From Lactobacillus acidophilus (lineage in GTDB: Bacteria; Bacillota; Bacilli; Lactobacillales; Lactobacillaceae): 64,000 bases of DNA. Position numbers and translations under genes: made by a program. Of this stretch, positions 41,931 to 50,275 are shown piece after piece. Location: positions 1,240,001 through 1,304,000 of the forward strand of contig NZ_CP139575.1 in NCBI RefSeq assembly GCF_034298135.1, read 5' to 3'. The notes under the pieces were generated by a model, which saw nothing but the letters and a program-made list of their open reading frames with translations, had not been told where the DNA came from and did not search any database. Position 1 is the first letter of the stretch. Each line of letters opens with the position of its first letter.

Positions 41931-43832
41931 TTACATATCTAATGCTACTTTGTTTTGTTGATTATAAACTTGATGATCGTCAATTTTTTGTTGAAATTTG
42001 ATTAATCTCATCCCGTTCAAGATAACAATTAAGATACTAAATTCATGAATAAACATCCCACTTGCCATTTCAACATAACCCGCAAACAAACCGATGAACA
42101 ACAATAAGACTGTCAGTAAAGCCATCACGATATTTTCATTCATGTTCAAAATTGTCTTCTTGGATAAGCCAAGGGCATAAGCGATCTTCCGCAAGTCATT
42201 TTTAACTAAAACTATATCTGAAACTTCAATGGCAACATCCGTTCCACTACCAACGGCAATTGCAACATTAGCATTAGCTAGGGCCGGACTATCATTGATC
42301 CCATCACCAATAAAAGCAATATGGTGTCCCTTAGCTCTTTCTTTTTTAACAAAAGCAGCCTTGTCTTGTGGCAACATTTGACCATGAACTTCATCGATTG
42401 ATAACTTCGCCGCAATTCGTTCAGCAGTTTCTTGATTGTCTCTAGAAAGCATAACTAACTTTTTAACCCCTAATTCTTTTAAGCGGGTTAAAGCATCATT
42501 AGCTTCTGGGCGCAATTGATCTTTAATGCCAAAAACAGCTAATTGACTTTGGTCTTCATTAGCAAAAGCGACAATTGAATTACCTAATTGACTCAAATGA
42601 TTAATTGTCTTATCCAATTTTGCATTGGTACGGGTATTTTCAACGATTAAGTCTTGGTTACCTAAATAATATTTTTGATTATTTAAGGTGGCGATGATTC
42701 CCTTACCCTTAACAGTTTCCACTTTAATTGAAGCTGGCTTTTGTTTATTTAATTTGGCAATTGCCTGAGCTAAGGGGTGGTTACTTTGACGCTCAATTTG
42801 AGCAGCTAATTTAATAATTTCATCTTTGGGCCCATTTAATACCTCAATTGCACTAACTTCTGGATATCCAACAGTCAAAGTGCCGGTTTTATCAAAAGCA
42901 ATTTCATCAATCCGGTGAGTTTGATCCATTACTTGCGACCCTTTAAACATAATGCCGCTTTTAGCACCATTACCGATACCAGCAACTGTAGATACTGGTA
43001 CACCAATAACTAGAGCACCTGGGCAGCCCAGCACCATGACCGTAATGGCTAACTTAAGATCTTTAGTAATTAGACCCACAGCAATCGCAATTACAAGTAC
43101 GGCAGGAGTGTAATATTTGGAAAACCGGTTAATTAACTTTTCTGTATATGACTTTGTATCTTGTGCTTCTTCAACCATTTCAATAATTTTACCGAAAGTC
43201 GTATCTTCACCGACTGCGGTAGTTTCGACAGTCAATATACCGTTTTCAAGGATAGTTCCTGCATATACTTCATTACCGGCTTTTTTATTAACTAATTTAG
43301 ATTCACCGTTAACACTGGCTTCATTAAGATAACCAGAACCTGAAATAACCTTGCCATCGACTGGAACTTGATCACCAGTTTTAACTAGAATCTTCTCACC
43401 AGGATCAATGAAATCGACATCTTCTTTCTCAGTTGAGCCATCATCTTGAACAACTAACGCAGTCTGTGGTGCCATTTTGGTTAAATCAGCAACGGCTGAC
43501 CGCGTTTTCTTTAGGGTTAATTCTTCCAGTACATCTCCTAACATGAATAGCCAAGTAACAATGGCTGCTTCATTAAATTTACCAATAATGAAGGCACCGA
43601 TTACCGCCAGCGATACTAAAACATCAATAGAAATTAATTTAACCCTTAAAGATGAAATAGCCGTCAAAGCAATTGGAAGCACTCCGACAATCCCCACGAT
43701 AAGCATTAAAGCCTGGTATGGTAAATTCATGTGTAATAGCCATTTAGATCCTTCAGCAAGCAACAGCAAAATAGTATTAACAAGCAAAAGCTGCTTTTTG
43801 TACCTCATAAAAAATTGTTGTAACTTAATCAT
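41931..43832 (-). CDS. Heavy-metal P-type ATPase with CPG motif
   Basis: 633 residues, no N-terminal metal-binding domain, about eight membrane helices. P-type landmarks: actuator SVNGES (TGE-like), transmembrane GCPGALVIGVP (CPG where most P1B pumps have CPC or SPC), phosphorylation site DKTGTLT, nucleotide-site ERQSNHPLAQA (HP), and hinge GDGINDSPALANA. The last helix has HEFSILIVILN, closest to the HEGS/T motif of the P1B-2/P1B-4 branch. It exports a transition metal; which one is not clear from these variant motifs. First gene of the FLP operon, with AGGGAGAGGTG ribosome site. Confidence 0.88.
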   Translation of the reverse strand: MIKLQQFFMRYKKQLLLVNTILLLLAEGSKWLLHMNLPYQALMLIVGIVGVLPIALTAISSLRVKLISIDVLVSLAVIGAFIIGKFNEAAIVTWLFMLGDVLEELTLKKTRSAVADLTKMAPQTALVVQDDGSTEKEDVDFIDPGEKILVKTGDQVPVDGKVISGSGYLNEASVNGESKLVNKKAGNEVYAGTILENGILTVETTAVGEDTTFGKIIEMVEEAQDTKSYTEKLINRFSKYYTPAVLVIAIAVGLITKDLKLAITVMVLGCPGALVIGVPVSTVAGIGNGAKSGIMFKGSQVMDQTHRIDEIAFDKTGTLTVGYPEVSAIEVLNGPKDEIIKLAAQIERQSNHPLAQAIAKLNKQKPASIKVETVKGKGIIATLNNQKYYLGNQDLIVENTRTNAKLDKTINHLSQLGNSIVAFANEDQSQLAVFGIKDQLRPEANDALTRLKELGVKKLVMLSRDNQETAERIAAKLSIDEVHGQMLPQDKAAFVKKERAKGHHIAFIGDGINDSPALANANVAIAVGSGTDVAIEVSDIVLVKNDLRKIAYALGLSKKTILNMNENIVMALLTVLLLFIGLFAGYVEMASGMFIHEFSILIVILNGMRLIKFQQKIDDHQVYNQQNKVALDM

Positions 43833-43862
43833 TTTTCACCTCTCCCTTTCTTGACACTACAC

Positions 43863-43868
43863 ATTATA
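43863..43868 (-). promoter_or_regulatory. -10 box of the metal ATPase operon
   Basis: TATAAT on the minus strand, predicted start about 43856. No good -35 box; the FNR-like box takes its place. Confidence 0.6.
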
Positions 43869-43890
43869 GGTAAAAAACAATTTAGGTGAC

Positions 43891-43904
43891 TTGACTGTTA
43901 TCAA
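43891..43904. promoter_or_regulatory. FNR/FLP-like box upstream of the metal ATPase operon
   Basis: TTGACTGTTATCAA matches the FNR consensus TTGAT-N4-ATCAA with one mismatch and extends to CTTGA...TCAAG. Its centre is about 41.5 bases upstream of the predicted start, the classic class II activator position. Confidence 0.65.
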
Positions 43905-44055
43905 GATACTAGTGTCTTTTTATATTTATCTTTTAAGCAAAAAATCACAGTTTTATCGTGTAAATTTCGTTTAATAAAAGAGAGAATATACAAAAAAGAC
44001 TAGAAACCATGCAAAAAGCATAGACTCTGGCTTTCAAATTTCAGTTCTATAAAAA

Positions 44056-44603
44056 TTAATGTGCCAATTTAATCTCTCCAGCAGCAATTGGCAAAGTTGT
44101 ATGTGCATCATAACTCATAACATTACCGGCAACGCTAGATGGCAATTTAAGATCCGCTGGTACGCCGTGAATATAAACTACTCGTTTGTCTAATTGAAGA
44201 TCGTCACTACCAAATGCTTGCTTAAATTTTATTTGTAAATCTTTTAATGAGACATCCTTATCATATTCATAATGACCGTATTTATCTGCAACCGGGTAGC
44301 TATCATGGGGAATGCTCATTTCTTGTGGTGCATCATCAAAAGGAACCATCGTTGTCCCAGATACTGCCTCTGTTTCAGGTAAATCAATAAAGCCATCATG
44401 ATTCACGTCCTGCATTAGCGTCGGAACATGAGCTTGTTTCCCATCTGGAAATGTTCCCAATGTTCAATATTGGCAGGCGTATCAAACATTTCCACATGAA
44501 TATGAAGGCTATTACCATTTTCACTGAATGTTGCTATTCCATGCGCCTGTGTTTCAATTTTATCCGCATTTATTGGTTTAATTTTTGCAATATAGTTAAC
44601 CAT
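44056..44603 (-). pseudogene. EF-hand/His-rich protein of unknown function, frameshifted
   Basis: N-terminal part from ATG 44603 (AAGGA upstream): MVNYIAKIKPINADKIETQ, then SLHIHVEMFDTPANIEHWEH. This frame ends at 44415. The continuing frame gives FPDGKQAHVPTLMQDV, then DVNHDGFIDLPE, a perfect 12-residue EF-hand-type calcium loop (D-x-N-x-D-G-x-I-x-x-x-E), and ends at 44056. A small deletion near 44440-44455 would explain the shift. Family not recognised. No signal peptide. A consensus FNR box is 60 bases upstream, linking it to the neighbouring metal operon. Confidence 0.7.
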
Positions 44604-44665
44604 ATTTCTCATCCTTCCATTTGATTATTGCGATATAGATCTAGCATAAAAGCATTTTACAAAAA

Positions 44666-44679
44666 TTGATTAGAATCAA
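44666..44679. promoter_or_regulatory. Perfect FNR/FLP-like box
   Basis: TTGATTAGAATCAA fits TTGAT-N4-ATCAA exactly and extends to ATTGAT...ATCAAT. It lies 63 bases before the start codon of the broken EF-hand gene. Confidence 0.65.
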
Positions 44680-44856
44680 TAAATTAAATCTTTGATTATA
44701 AATATCTTTAATAATTAACATCCATTATCTTATCGTCATGTCAACCATTACAGTTCTTTCCATCACCTTAACCAACGCAACTCTCTAAAACGAACACTTG
44801 CATACACAACCCGAAAATCCAGCACGCTATTCACTCGACCCTCTAGCTCAACAAAC

Positions 44857-44904
44857 AAAAAGTGTACTAATCCCAATCATCAAAACAGGAATTAGTACAC
44901 TTTT
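44857..44904 (-). terminator. Terminator after rlmD
   Basis: AAAAGTGTACTAAT / ATTAGTACACTTTT arms around an 18-base loop; on the minus strand followed by TTTTTGTTTG. Confidence 0.8.
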
Positions 44905-44941
44905 CATCTATCAAGAATACCGTCATACCGGTGATTATCGC

Positions 44942-46294
44942 CTATTTTTCTGTACGTTCAAGGACCGTAACGCTCTCAACATGTGGAGTCTGTGGAAACA
45001 TATCGACAGGATCAATGCGATCAAATTCATAACCTTGCTCTTGGAATAATTGCAAATCACGAATCATTGTAGCTGGATTGCATGAAATATAAACAATCTT
45101 CTTAGGTCCTGTCTTAACAGTGGCATCAATAAATTCAGGAGTTAATCCTTTTCGTGGTGGATCAACAAATACTACATCGGTCTTAAGGCCTTGCTTAGCC
45201 CAACGAGGCATAATTTCTTCAGCCTTGCCCAAATAATATTCAGCATTATCAATACCATTTAATTCAGCATTGTCCTTAGCGTCTTTAATAGCATCGCGAA
45301 CAACTTCAATTCCGCGAACTGCTTTTACATGCTTAGCTACACTCAGTCCAATTGTTCCAATTCCTGAATAGGCATCAATTACTACATCACTTGGCTTTAA
45401 AGCTGCCTTTTTGATAGCCAAGTCATACAAACGCGGCGTTTGCAGTGAGTTAATTTGGAAGAAACTTTGCGGTGAGATTCTAAACTTCAAATCACCAATC
45501 TTATCAGTTATTTGATCATTACCAAAGACAAGGTAATCTTTTTTACCCAAAATCACATTAGTCTTTTTAGGATTATGATTCAAAATCAAACCGGTAACAC
45601 CAGGAATTTGACTAACTTCAGCAGCAATACGTGGTAATTGGGCAAAATCTTTGTGAAGGCAGATCAAAATTACCATGATCTCTCCCGTTGCTTTACTTCT
45701 GCGCACGTCAAGATAACGTACTTCCCCCTTATGATTAATTTCATCATAGGCGGGTACATTATTTTTACGTAAAATATCACGCACAGCTATAAGCACACGA
45801 TCAATTTCCGGATCAGTGGTAAAAAAGTTAGTAAGTGGCACTAAGTCATGTGAGTGACGTCTAAAAAAGCCGATTTCAAGTTGCCCATTAACTTCACGTA
45901 CGGGAACTTGGGCTTTATTACGATAACCTGTTTGTTCAGGACTAGCCATAGTTTCGCCCACTTCAATGTTATCCATGTGTGCCTTTTTAAGCAGGTTAAC
46001 TACTTGATTTCGCTTGAACTCAAGTTGCTTATCATACTTAATATGAGCCAGAGATGCCAAACCAGTTTGAACCCATTGATTGAGCTTGATTTTTACTCGA
46101 TCCGGACTTTCTTTTTTAATTTTTTCAATTTTGGCAAAGGCAAAATTCTTTTTAACTTTTAAAATTTTAGCACTAACCACTTCTCCCGGAAGAGCGTTAG
46201 TAACAAAGATTGTTAATCCTTCATAATGAGCAACCCCCATTGCCTCATATGAAAGGTCAGTAATCTCTAAGTCAACAATTTGGTTTTTCTTCAT
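44942..46294 (-). CDS. rlmD: 23S rRNA (uracil-5-)-methyltransferase RlmD/RlmCD-type
   Basis: 450 residues. N-terminal TRAM domain (about 1-60, DLEITDLSYEAMGVAHYEG), then a RumA-type methyltransferase: VIDAYSGIGTIGLSVA (SAM motif I), FVDPPRKGL (motif IV) and ISCNPATMIRDL (catalytic Cys). It makes 5-methyluridine in 23S rRNA. The Cys residues that hold the 4Fe-4S cluster of E. coli RlmD are absent: the region reads TGLASLAHIKYDKQLEFK. In many lactobacilli it follows dagK; here NhaC and BI-1 genes lie between. Confidence 0.9.
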   Translation of the reverse strand: MKKNQIVDLEITDLSYEAMGVAHYEGLTIFVTNALPGEVVSAKILKVKKNFAFAKIEKIKKESPDRVKIKLNQWVQTGLASLAHIKYDKQLEFKRNQVVNLLKKAHMDNIEVGETMASPEQTGYRNKAQVPVREVNGQLEIGFFRRHSHDLVPLTNFFTTDPEIDRVLIAVRDILRKNNVPAYDEINHKGEVRYLDVRRSKATGEIMVILICLHKDFAQLPRIAAEVSQIPGVTGLILNHNPKKTNVILGKKDYLVFGNDQITDKIGDLKFRISPQSFFQINSLQTPRLYDLAIKKAALKPSDVVIDAYSGIGTIGLSVAKHVKAVRGIEVVRDAIKDAKDNAELNGIDNAEYYLGKAEEIMPRWAKQGLKTDVVFVDPPRKGLTPEFIDATVKTGPKKIVYISCNPATMIRDLQLFQEQGYEFDRIDPVDMFPQTPHVESVTVLERTEK

Positions 46295-46387
46295 AAATAC
46301 CAGCCTTTTTTATTTAATAAAACAATTCTTTATTATTATAATCCTTGACTAGATTTGTGTCTTGCAAATTATTTTTCATGAAAAGTG

Positions 46388-46416
46388 TTGACAGTTTTTT
46401 TTAATATTGCTATCAT
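46388..46416 (+). promoter_or_regulatory. Promoter of the T-box/NhaC unit
   Basis: TTGACA (46388-46393), 17-base spacer, TATCAT (46411-46416). Near-consensus; start about 46423, at the T-box. Confidence 0.85.
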
Positions 46417-46422
46417 ATTTTT

Positions 46423-46643
46423 CAACAATTAACGAAACAGTAGCTGCTTCGCTCAGCGTTCAGAGAACTGGTGGTAGGTGCAAACCAGACAGGCGGAGTT
46501 AGACGAATTACTTCGTAATTATTATTGCTCGGAAATGTTCAGATCCGTTACCATCTGATAGAGATTCAAGCTATGATGCTTGAAATAGTGGGTGGTACCA
46601 CGGCAATCGTCGTCCCGTTGACTTAAGTCAACGGGATTTTTTT
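46423..46643 (+). promoter_or_regulatory. T-box riboswitch upstream of the NhaC-type carrier
   Basis: Stem I with AGTA and GAA in the specifier loop, conserved T-box TGGTACCACGG (46593-46603), then terminator CCCGTTGACTT / AAGTCAACGGG with T7 (46614-46643). The specifier region reads GAATTACTTCG (46505-46515): directly after GAA the codon is TTA (Leu), one base on it is TAC (Tyr). NhaC-type carriers are known tyrosine-linked T-box targets, so Tyr is favoured. Confidence 0.9.
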
Positions 46644-46659
46644 ATTTGGAGGAATAAAA

Positions 46660-48036
46660 ATGGAAAAAAAGAAAGTCCCCTTTTCAGAATCAATAATTAT
46701 CCTAATAGTTTTATTAGTCATTTTAGGATTATCAGTAATTAAATTTGGTTTATCACCAGAAGTACCAGTTTTATTCACTGTACTTTTACTAACCTTTTGG
46801 GCAAAATTACGCGGCTTTAGCTGGCAAGATATCCAAAATGGGATTAAAGAAGGAATCAGCGTTGCGATTATTCCTATTTTTATTTTCATGTTGATTGGTG
46901 CCTTAATTGGTATTTGGATCAAAGCAGGGATTATCCCTTCCATTATGGTACTTGGTTTCCACTTAATCAGTGGTAGTTTCTTTGTACCATCTGTATTCAT
47001 TGTCTGTTCCATCATTGGTGTTGCAATTGGTAGTGGGTTTACTACCATTTCAACTGTCGGAATTGCCTTATTCGGTATTGGTTCCAGTATGGGCGCTAAC
47101 CCAGCTTTAGTTGCCGGTGCAATCATATCTGGTGCTGTTTTCGGCGATAAAATGTCTCCTTTATCTGATTCAACTAACTTATCCGCTGCCGTTGCCGAAA
47201 GTGAACTTTTTGCTCATATTAAAAATATGATGTGGTCAACTATTCCTTCATTTGTAGTATCACTTATTTTATTCTGGATTCTTGGTAACAGTGGCCATAT
47301 GGATCCAACCAAGATTGAACACACTTCCAGAATTTTACAAAATAACTTTTCAATTACTTGGTGGGCTATTGTACCAATTATTTTAATGTTAATTTGTGCT
47401 TGGCGTAAGATTCCTGCCATTCCTACCCTGTTTATCAATATTGCAGTTACTGTAATTATGATTTTTATTCAAAGTCCTCACGAATCTATTCAAGCACTAG
47501 ACACTTTGATCATGAATGGCTTTGTAGCTAAGACTAGTGACGCCTCAGTTAATGCATTACTTACTCGTGGTGGTATTTCTAGTATGATGTCTACGGTTGC
47601 ATTAATTATTTCCACCCTGTCATTAGGCGGGATGCTTATGAAGTTCAACGTGATGCAAAGTGCAATGGAGCCTCTTGTTAAACATCTTAAAAAGCCAGGA
47701 CGCTTAATTACTATTACCATTCTTTCAGGTATCTGTATTAATCTTTTTGTTGGTGAACAATACTTATCAGTAATTTTACCTGGCCGTGCATTCAAACCAG
47801 CTTTTGATAAAATCAAGCTTTCACCTTTAGCACTTAGCCGTGTACTTGAAGATGGTGGTAGTGTAATTAACTACTTGATTCCTTGGGGTGTTGCAGGTTC
47901 ATTTGCCGCTTCTGCATTGGGTGTGCCCGTCCTCCAATTCTTACCTTTTGTCTTCTTCAGCTTGCTCTCACCTATTTTCTCTATCTTGAGTGGTGTTACA
48001 GGCATCGGATTAAAATGGGCTAAAAAAGAAAAATAA
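46660..48036 (+). CDS. NhaC-family antiporter (amino-acid-regulated)
   Basis: 458 residues, about 11-12 membrane helices, ribosome site TGGAGG. NhaC/NhaD-superfamily features: GSGFTTISTVGIALFGIGSSMG and GAIISGAVFGDKMSPLSDSTNLSAAVA (the conserved DKxSPLSDST). Family members exchange Na+/H+, malate/lactate or amino acids. The tRNA-dependent T-box in front argues that the real cargo is an amino acid, perhaps tyrosine or its antiport product, not sodium alone. Single gene ended by a terminator. Confidence 0.9.
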   Translation: MEKKKVPFSESIIILIVLLVILGLSVIKFGLSPEVPVLFTVLLLTFWAKLRGFSWQDIQNGIKEGISVAIIPIFIFMLIGALIGIWIKAGIIPSIMVLGFHLISGSFFVPSVFIVCSIIGVAIGSGFTTISTVGIALFGIGSSMGANPALVAGAIISGAVFGDKMSPLSDSTNLSAAVAESELFAHIKNMMWSTIPSFVVSLILFWILGNSGHMDPTKIEHTSRILQNNFSITWWAIVPIILMLICAWRKIPAIPTLFINIAVTVIMIFIQSPHESIQALDTLIMNGFVAKTSDASVNALLTRGGISSMMSTVALIISTLSLGGMLMKFNVMQSAMEPLVKHLKKPGRLITITILSGICINLFVGEQYLSVILPGRAFKPAFDKIKLSPLALSRVLEDGGSVINYLIPWGVAGSFAASALGVPVLQFLPFVFFSLLSPIFSILSGVTGIGLKWAKKEK

Positions 48037-48038
48037 TT

Positions 48039-48074
48039 AAAAATGACCGTCTCATTACACGACGGTCATTTTTA
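48039..48074. terminator. Bidirectional terminator after the NhaC gene
   Basis: AAAAATGACCGTC / GACGGTCATTTTT hairpin, ten-base loop, between convergent genes. Confidence 0.9.
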
Positions 48075-48413
48075 ATTATTCATATTATTCATCCTAATTT
48101 GAGCTTTTTTATATTGCTCGGTATCTCGATAGGCATCAAATAAAAAATCAGTAATAATTATTTGATTTCCTTCTTCTTTATAGATAATTCTTTGATTTAA
48201 TTCAGAATTTACTTCTCGACTTTTAAAACTATCTTTTCCTAATTTTAAATCATCTAATTCCCGATTAATAAATGTTTTTTGTGAGCCTGTCAAAACTTCA
48301 TAATGCTTCTTAGCATTTTCCGTAAAAATTAGTTCTTTTACTGCATTTTTATCATTGTCTGTCAGAATACTACGCTGACCTCGAACATCATCATCAGAAT
48401 ATTGTTTATCCAT
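48072..48413 (-). CDS. Small protein of unknown function
   Basis: 113 residues from ATG 48413 (AAGGAAG upstream; a GTG three codons before overlaps that site). The centre and C-terminus (ENAKKHYEVLTGSQKTFI, NQRIIYKEEGNQIIITDF) faintly resemble RelE/ParE-fold toxins (LxxRIxYxxxGxxIxI), but no antitoxin gene is next to it and key residues are not obvious. Lies between the NhaC and BI-1 genes on the opposite strand. Called unknown. Confidence 0.55.
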   Translation of the reverse strand: MDKQYSDDDVRGQRSILTDNDKNAVKELIFTENAKKHYEVLTGSQKTFINRELDDLKLGKDSFKSREVNSELNQRIIYKEEGNQIIITDFLFDAYRDTEQYKKAQIRMNNMNN

Positions 48414-48554
48414 AGAAATCACTTCCTTACTTATACAATAACAAGATAACCAATTAAAGTGTTAAATATTGACTTATTGAATTTAAAAATTTATATTTTC
48501 GTAATAAATACGGTAAAATATATAGAGCATATAAATAGAAAGAGTGACAATAAT

Positions 48555-49259
48555 ATGGACAACTTTTCAAGTCCTGAGCGTCGTCAAGTACATGACGTTT
48601 CAGAAGTTAACGGTTTTCTATCAAAGATGTATGGTTACATGGGCTTAGCTGTTTTAGTTTCAGCTATTGCTGCATTTTTAACCATGACAGTATTTAGATC
48701 AGCTGTTATGCAAATGCCAACTGCACTTATGTGGGTTATTTTGTTTGTTCCTATTGGTTTATCATTGGGGATCAGTTTTAAGGCTACAAGAAATCCCGTT
48801 GCTGGTTTTATCATGTTGATGATTTTAGCTGTAATTTATGGTTTTGAATTTGCTTTGCTTGCTGGTTACTACACCCAAGCACAAATTGGTACGGCATTCC
48901 TTTCGTCAGCCGCAGTATTCGGTTCCATGGCTATCTTTGGTACATTTACTAAGAAGAACTTAAACAACTTAGGTTCATACATGAGAGCAGCTTTAATCGG
49001 TTTATTCGTGGCTATGATTGTTAATATGTTTTTACGTAACTCCGTTGCAACATTCATTTTCTCAATCATCGGTGTTGTAATTTTTACCGGTTTAACTGCT
49101 TATGATGCCCAAAAGATGAGAAATATTTATAACAGTTATGGTGATCAAGTTTCAACTAACGGTCTTGCCGTTCTTGGTGCTTTGCAACTCTACCTTGACT
49201 TTATAAACATTTTCTTATTCTTACTCCAAATCTTTGGTATGGGTAATGATCGTAGCTAA
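48555..49259 (+). CDS. Bax inhibitor-1 (YccA/YbhL) family membrane protein
   Basis: 234 residues from ATG 48555; the longer frame from 48459 has no ribosome site. Seven hydrophobic helices. BI-1 family features: FLSKMYGYMGLAVLVSAI at the start, IYGFEFALLAGYYT, GLTAYDAQKMRN near residue 175 (with the conserved Asp) and GALQLYLDFINIFLFLLQIFG at the end. In other bacteria these proteins act as Ca2+/H+ leak channels or FtsH partners. It is a single gene closed by a terminator. Confidence 0.93.
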   Translation: MDNFSSPERRQVHDVSEVNGFLSKMYGYMGLAVLVSAIAAFLTMTVFRSAVMQMPTALMWVILFVPIGLSLGISFKATRNPVAGFIMLMILAVIYGFEFALLAGYYTQAQIGTAFLSSAAVFGSMAIFGTFTKKNLNNLGSYMRAALIGLFVAMIVNMFLRNSVATFIFSIIGVVIFTGLTAYDAQKMRNIYNSYGDQVSTNGLAVLGALQLYLDFINIFLFLLQIFGMGNDRS

Positions 49260-49285
49260 TAGCTATATTTTTATATGTGTATATA

Positions 49286-49320
49286 AAAAGAGCTCAGCAA
49301 TTGCTGAGCTCTTTTATTTT
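49286..49320. terminator. Bidirectional terminator between BI-1 and dagK
   Basis: AAAAAGAGCTCAGCAA / TTGCTGAGCTCTTTT perfect inverted repeat between two convergent genes. Confidence 0.9.
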
Positions 49321-49329
49321 AGCTAATTT

Positions 49330-50250
49330 TTATCCACCAACATAAAATTCAATATGTTGCTGTAAATTATGAAAATCAACTGGACAATATCCACCGATTT
49401 CACCATCAAGGTTTACTGGTAAATCTTGTCCTGCACTCTTACCAATAAGTTCCGCCTTTAAGCTTCTAGTCTTGGTATAAATGATGTTAGGATCATCAAC
49501 GTGCTTACCATTTAATGCTAATGCCATTAATTTCATCATGCTGACAGGGTCAGAAGGTTTAACTACAATTAATTGGAAAAGTCCATCACTAAGTTGTGCA
49601 TCAGGCATAACTTGTTCAAAACCACCAATTGAATTAGTCATTCCCAATAAGAACATTGAGAGTTTACCTTCATAAACACCATCATCATAGGTTAAGCGCA
49701 TCTCATTTTCAGTTAAGTGTGGCAACATTTCTGCTCCCTTAATAAGATATGCTGCATAACCTAAAGCTGACTTCACTTCTGATGGCACGCCATATGTTAA
49801 TTCTGTTAAAGAACCGCTGGCAGCAATATTTACAAAATATTGAGTTTGATTACCAAAGATTGCTTTACCGATATCCATTTTCCGTGTCTTATTCTTTAAG
49901 ATAACCTTAGCAGCATCAGGAATATTATCACGTGGGATAGCCAATGCACGGGCATAATCATTAGTCGTACCAGCTGGAATAATTGCCATCTTAGGTCTGT
50001 TTTCTAAAAAGGCGATTCCATTAACTACTTCATTGATTGTACCATCACCACCAGCTGCAACAATCAGATCAAAACCTTCTTTTGCAGCACGTGTAGCTTC
50101 ATTACGAGCACTATTTTGTTCAGGTGTAGTTCTAAAAGCACTAGCTTCATAACCAGCTTGCTCTAATACATCTAAAATATCGGCCACATTTTTGGGCATT
50201 TGCTCGTGACCGGATACAGGATTATAAATTAATCTTGCTTTACTAGTCAT
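49330..50250 (-). CDS. dagK: Diacylglycerol kinase
   Basis: 306 residues, soluble lipid kinase of the DagK/YegS family. Catalytic GGDGTINEVVNGI near residue 66 and the phosphate/nucleotide-binding RLIYNPVSGHE at the N-terminus; IIPAGTTNDYARAL follows. It phosphorylates diacylglycerol released by lipoteichoic acid synthesis back to phosphatidic acid. Last gene of the pcrA-ligA-camS-gatCAB operon, 25 bases after gatB. Confidence 0.93.
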   Translation of the reverse strand: MTSKARLIYNPVSGHEQMPKNVADILDVLEQAGYEASAFRTTPEQNSARNEATRAAKEGFDLIVAAGGDGTINEVVNGIAFLENRPKMAIIPAGTTNDYARALAIPRDNIPDAAKVILKNKTRKMDIGKAIFGNQTQYFVNIAASGSLTELTYGVPSEVKSALGYAAYLIKGAEMLPHLTENEMRLTYDDGVYEGKLSMFLLGMTNSIGGFEQVMPDAQLSDGLFQLIVVKPSDPVSMMKLMALALNGKHVDDPNIIYTKTRSLKAELIGKSAGQDLPVNLDGEIGGYCPVDFHNLQQHIEFYVGG

Positions 50251-50275
50251 AATTACTACCTTAACGTTCTAAAAA

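Larger units (their letters stand above)
44613..44941. other. Intergenic region with FNR box and terminator
   Basis: Holds the promoter region and FNR-like box of the broken EF-hand gene (44666-44679) and the terminator of rlmD (44857-44904). No coding region is seen in the remaining bases. Confidence 0.5.

Noticed and set aside
48072..48413. RelE/ParE-like toxin in a type II system
   Set aside because: The similarity is faint (NQRIIYKEEGNQIIIT) and no antitoxin-sized gene is adjacent on the same strand, so only an unknown protein is reported.
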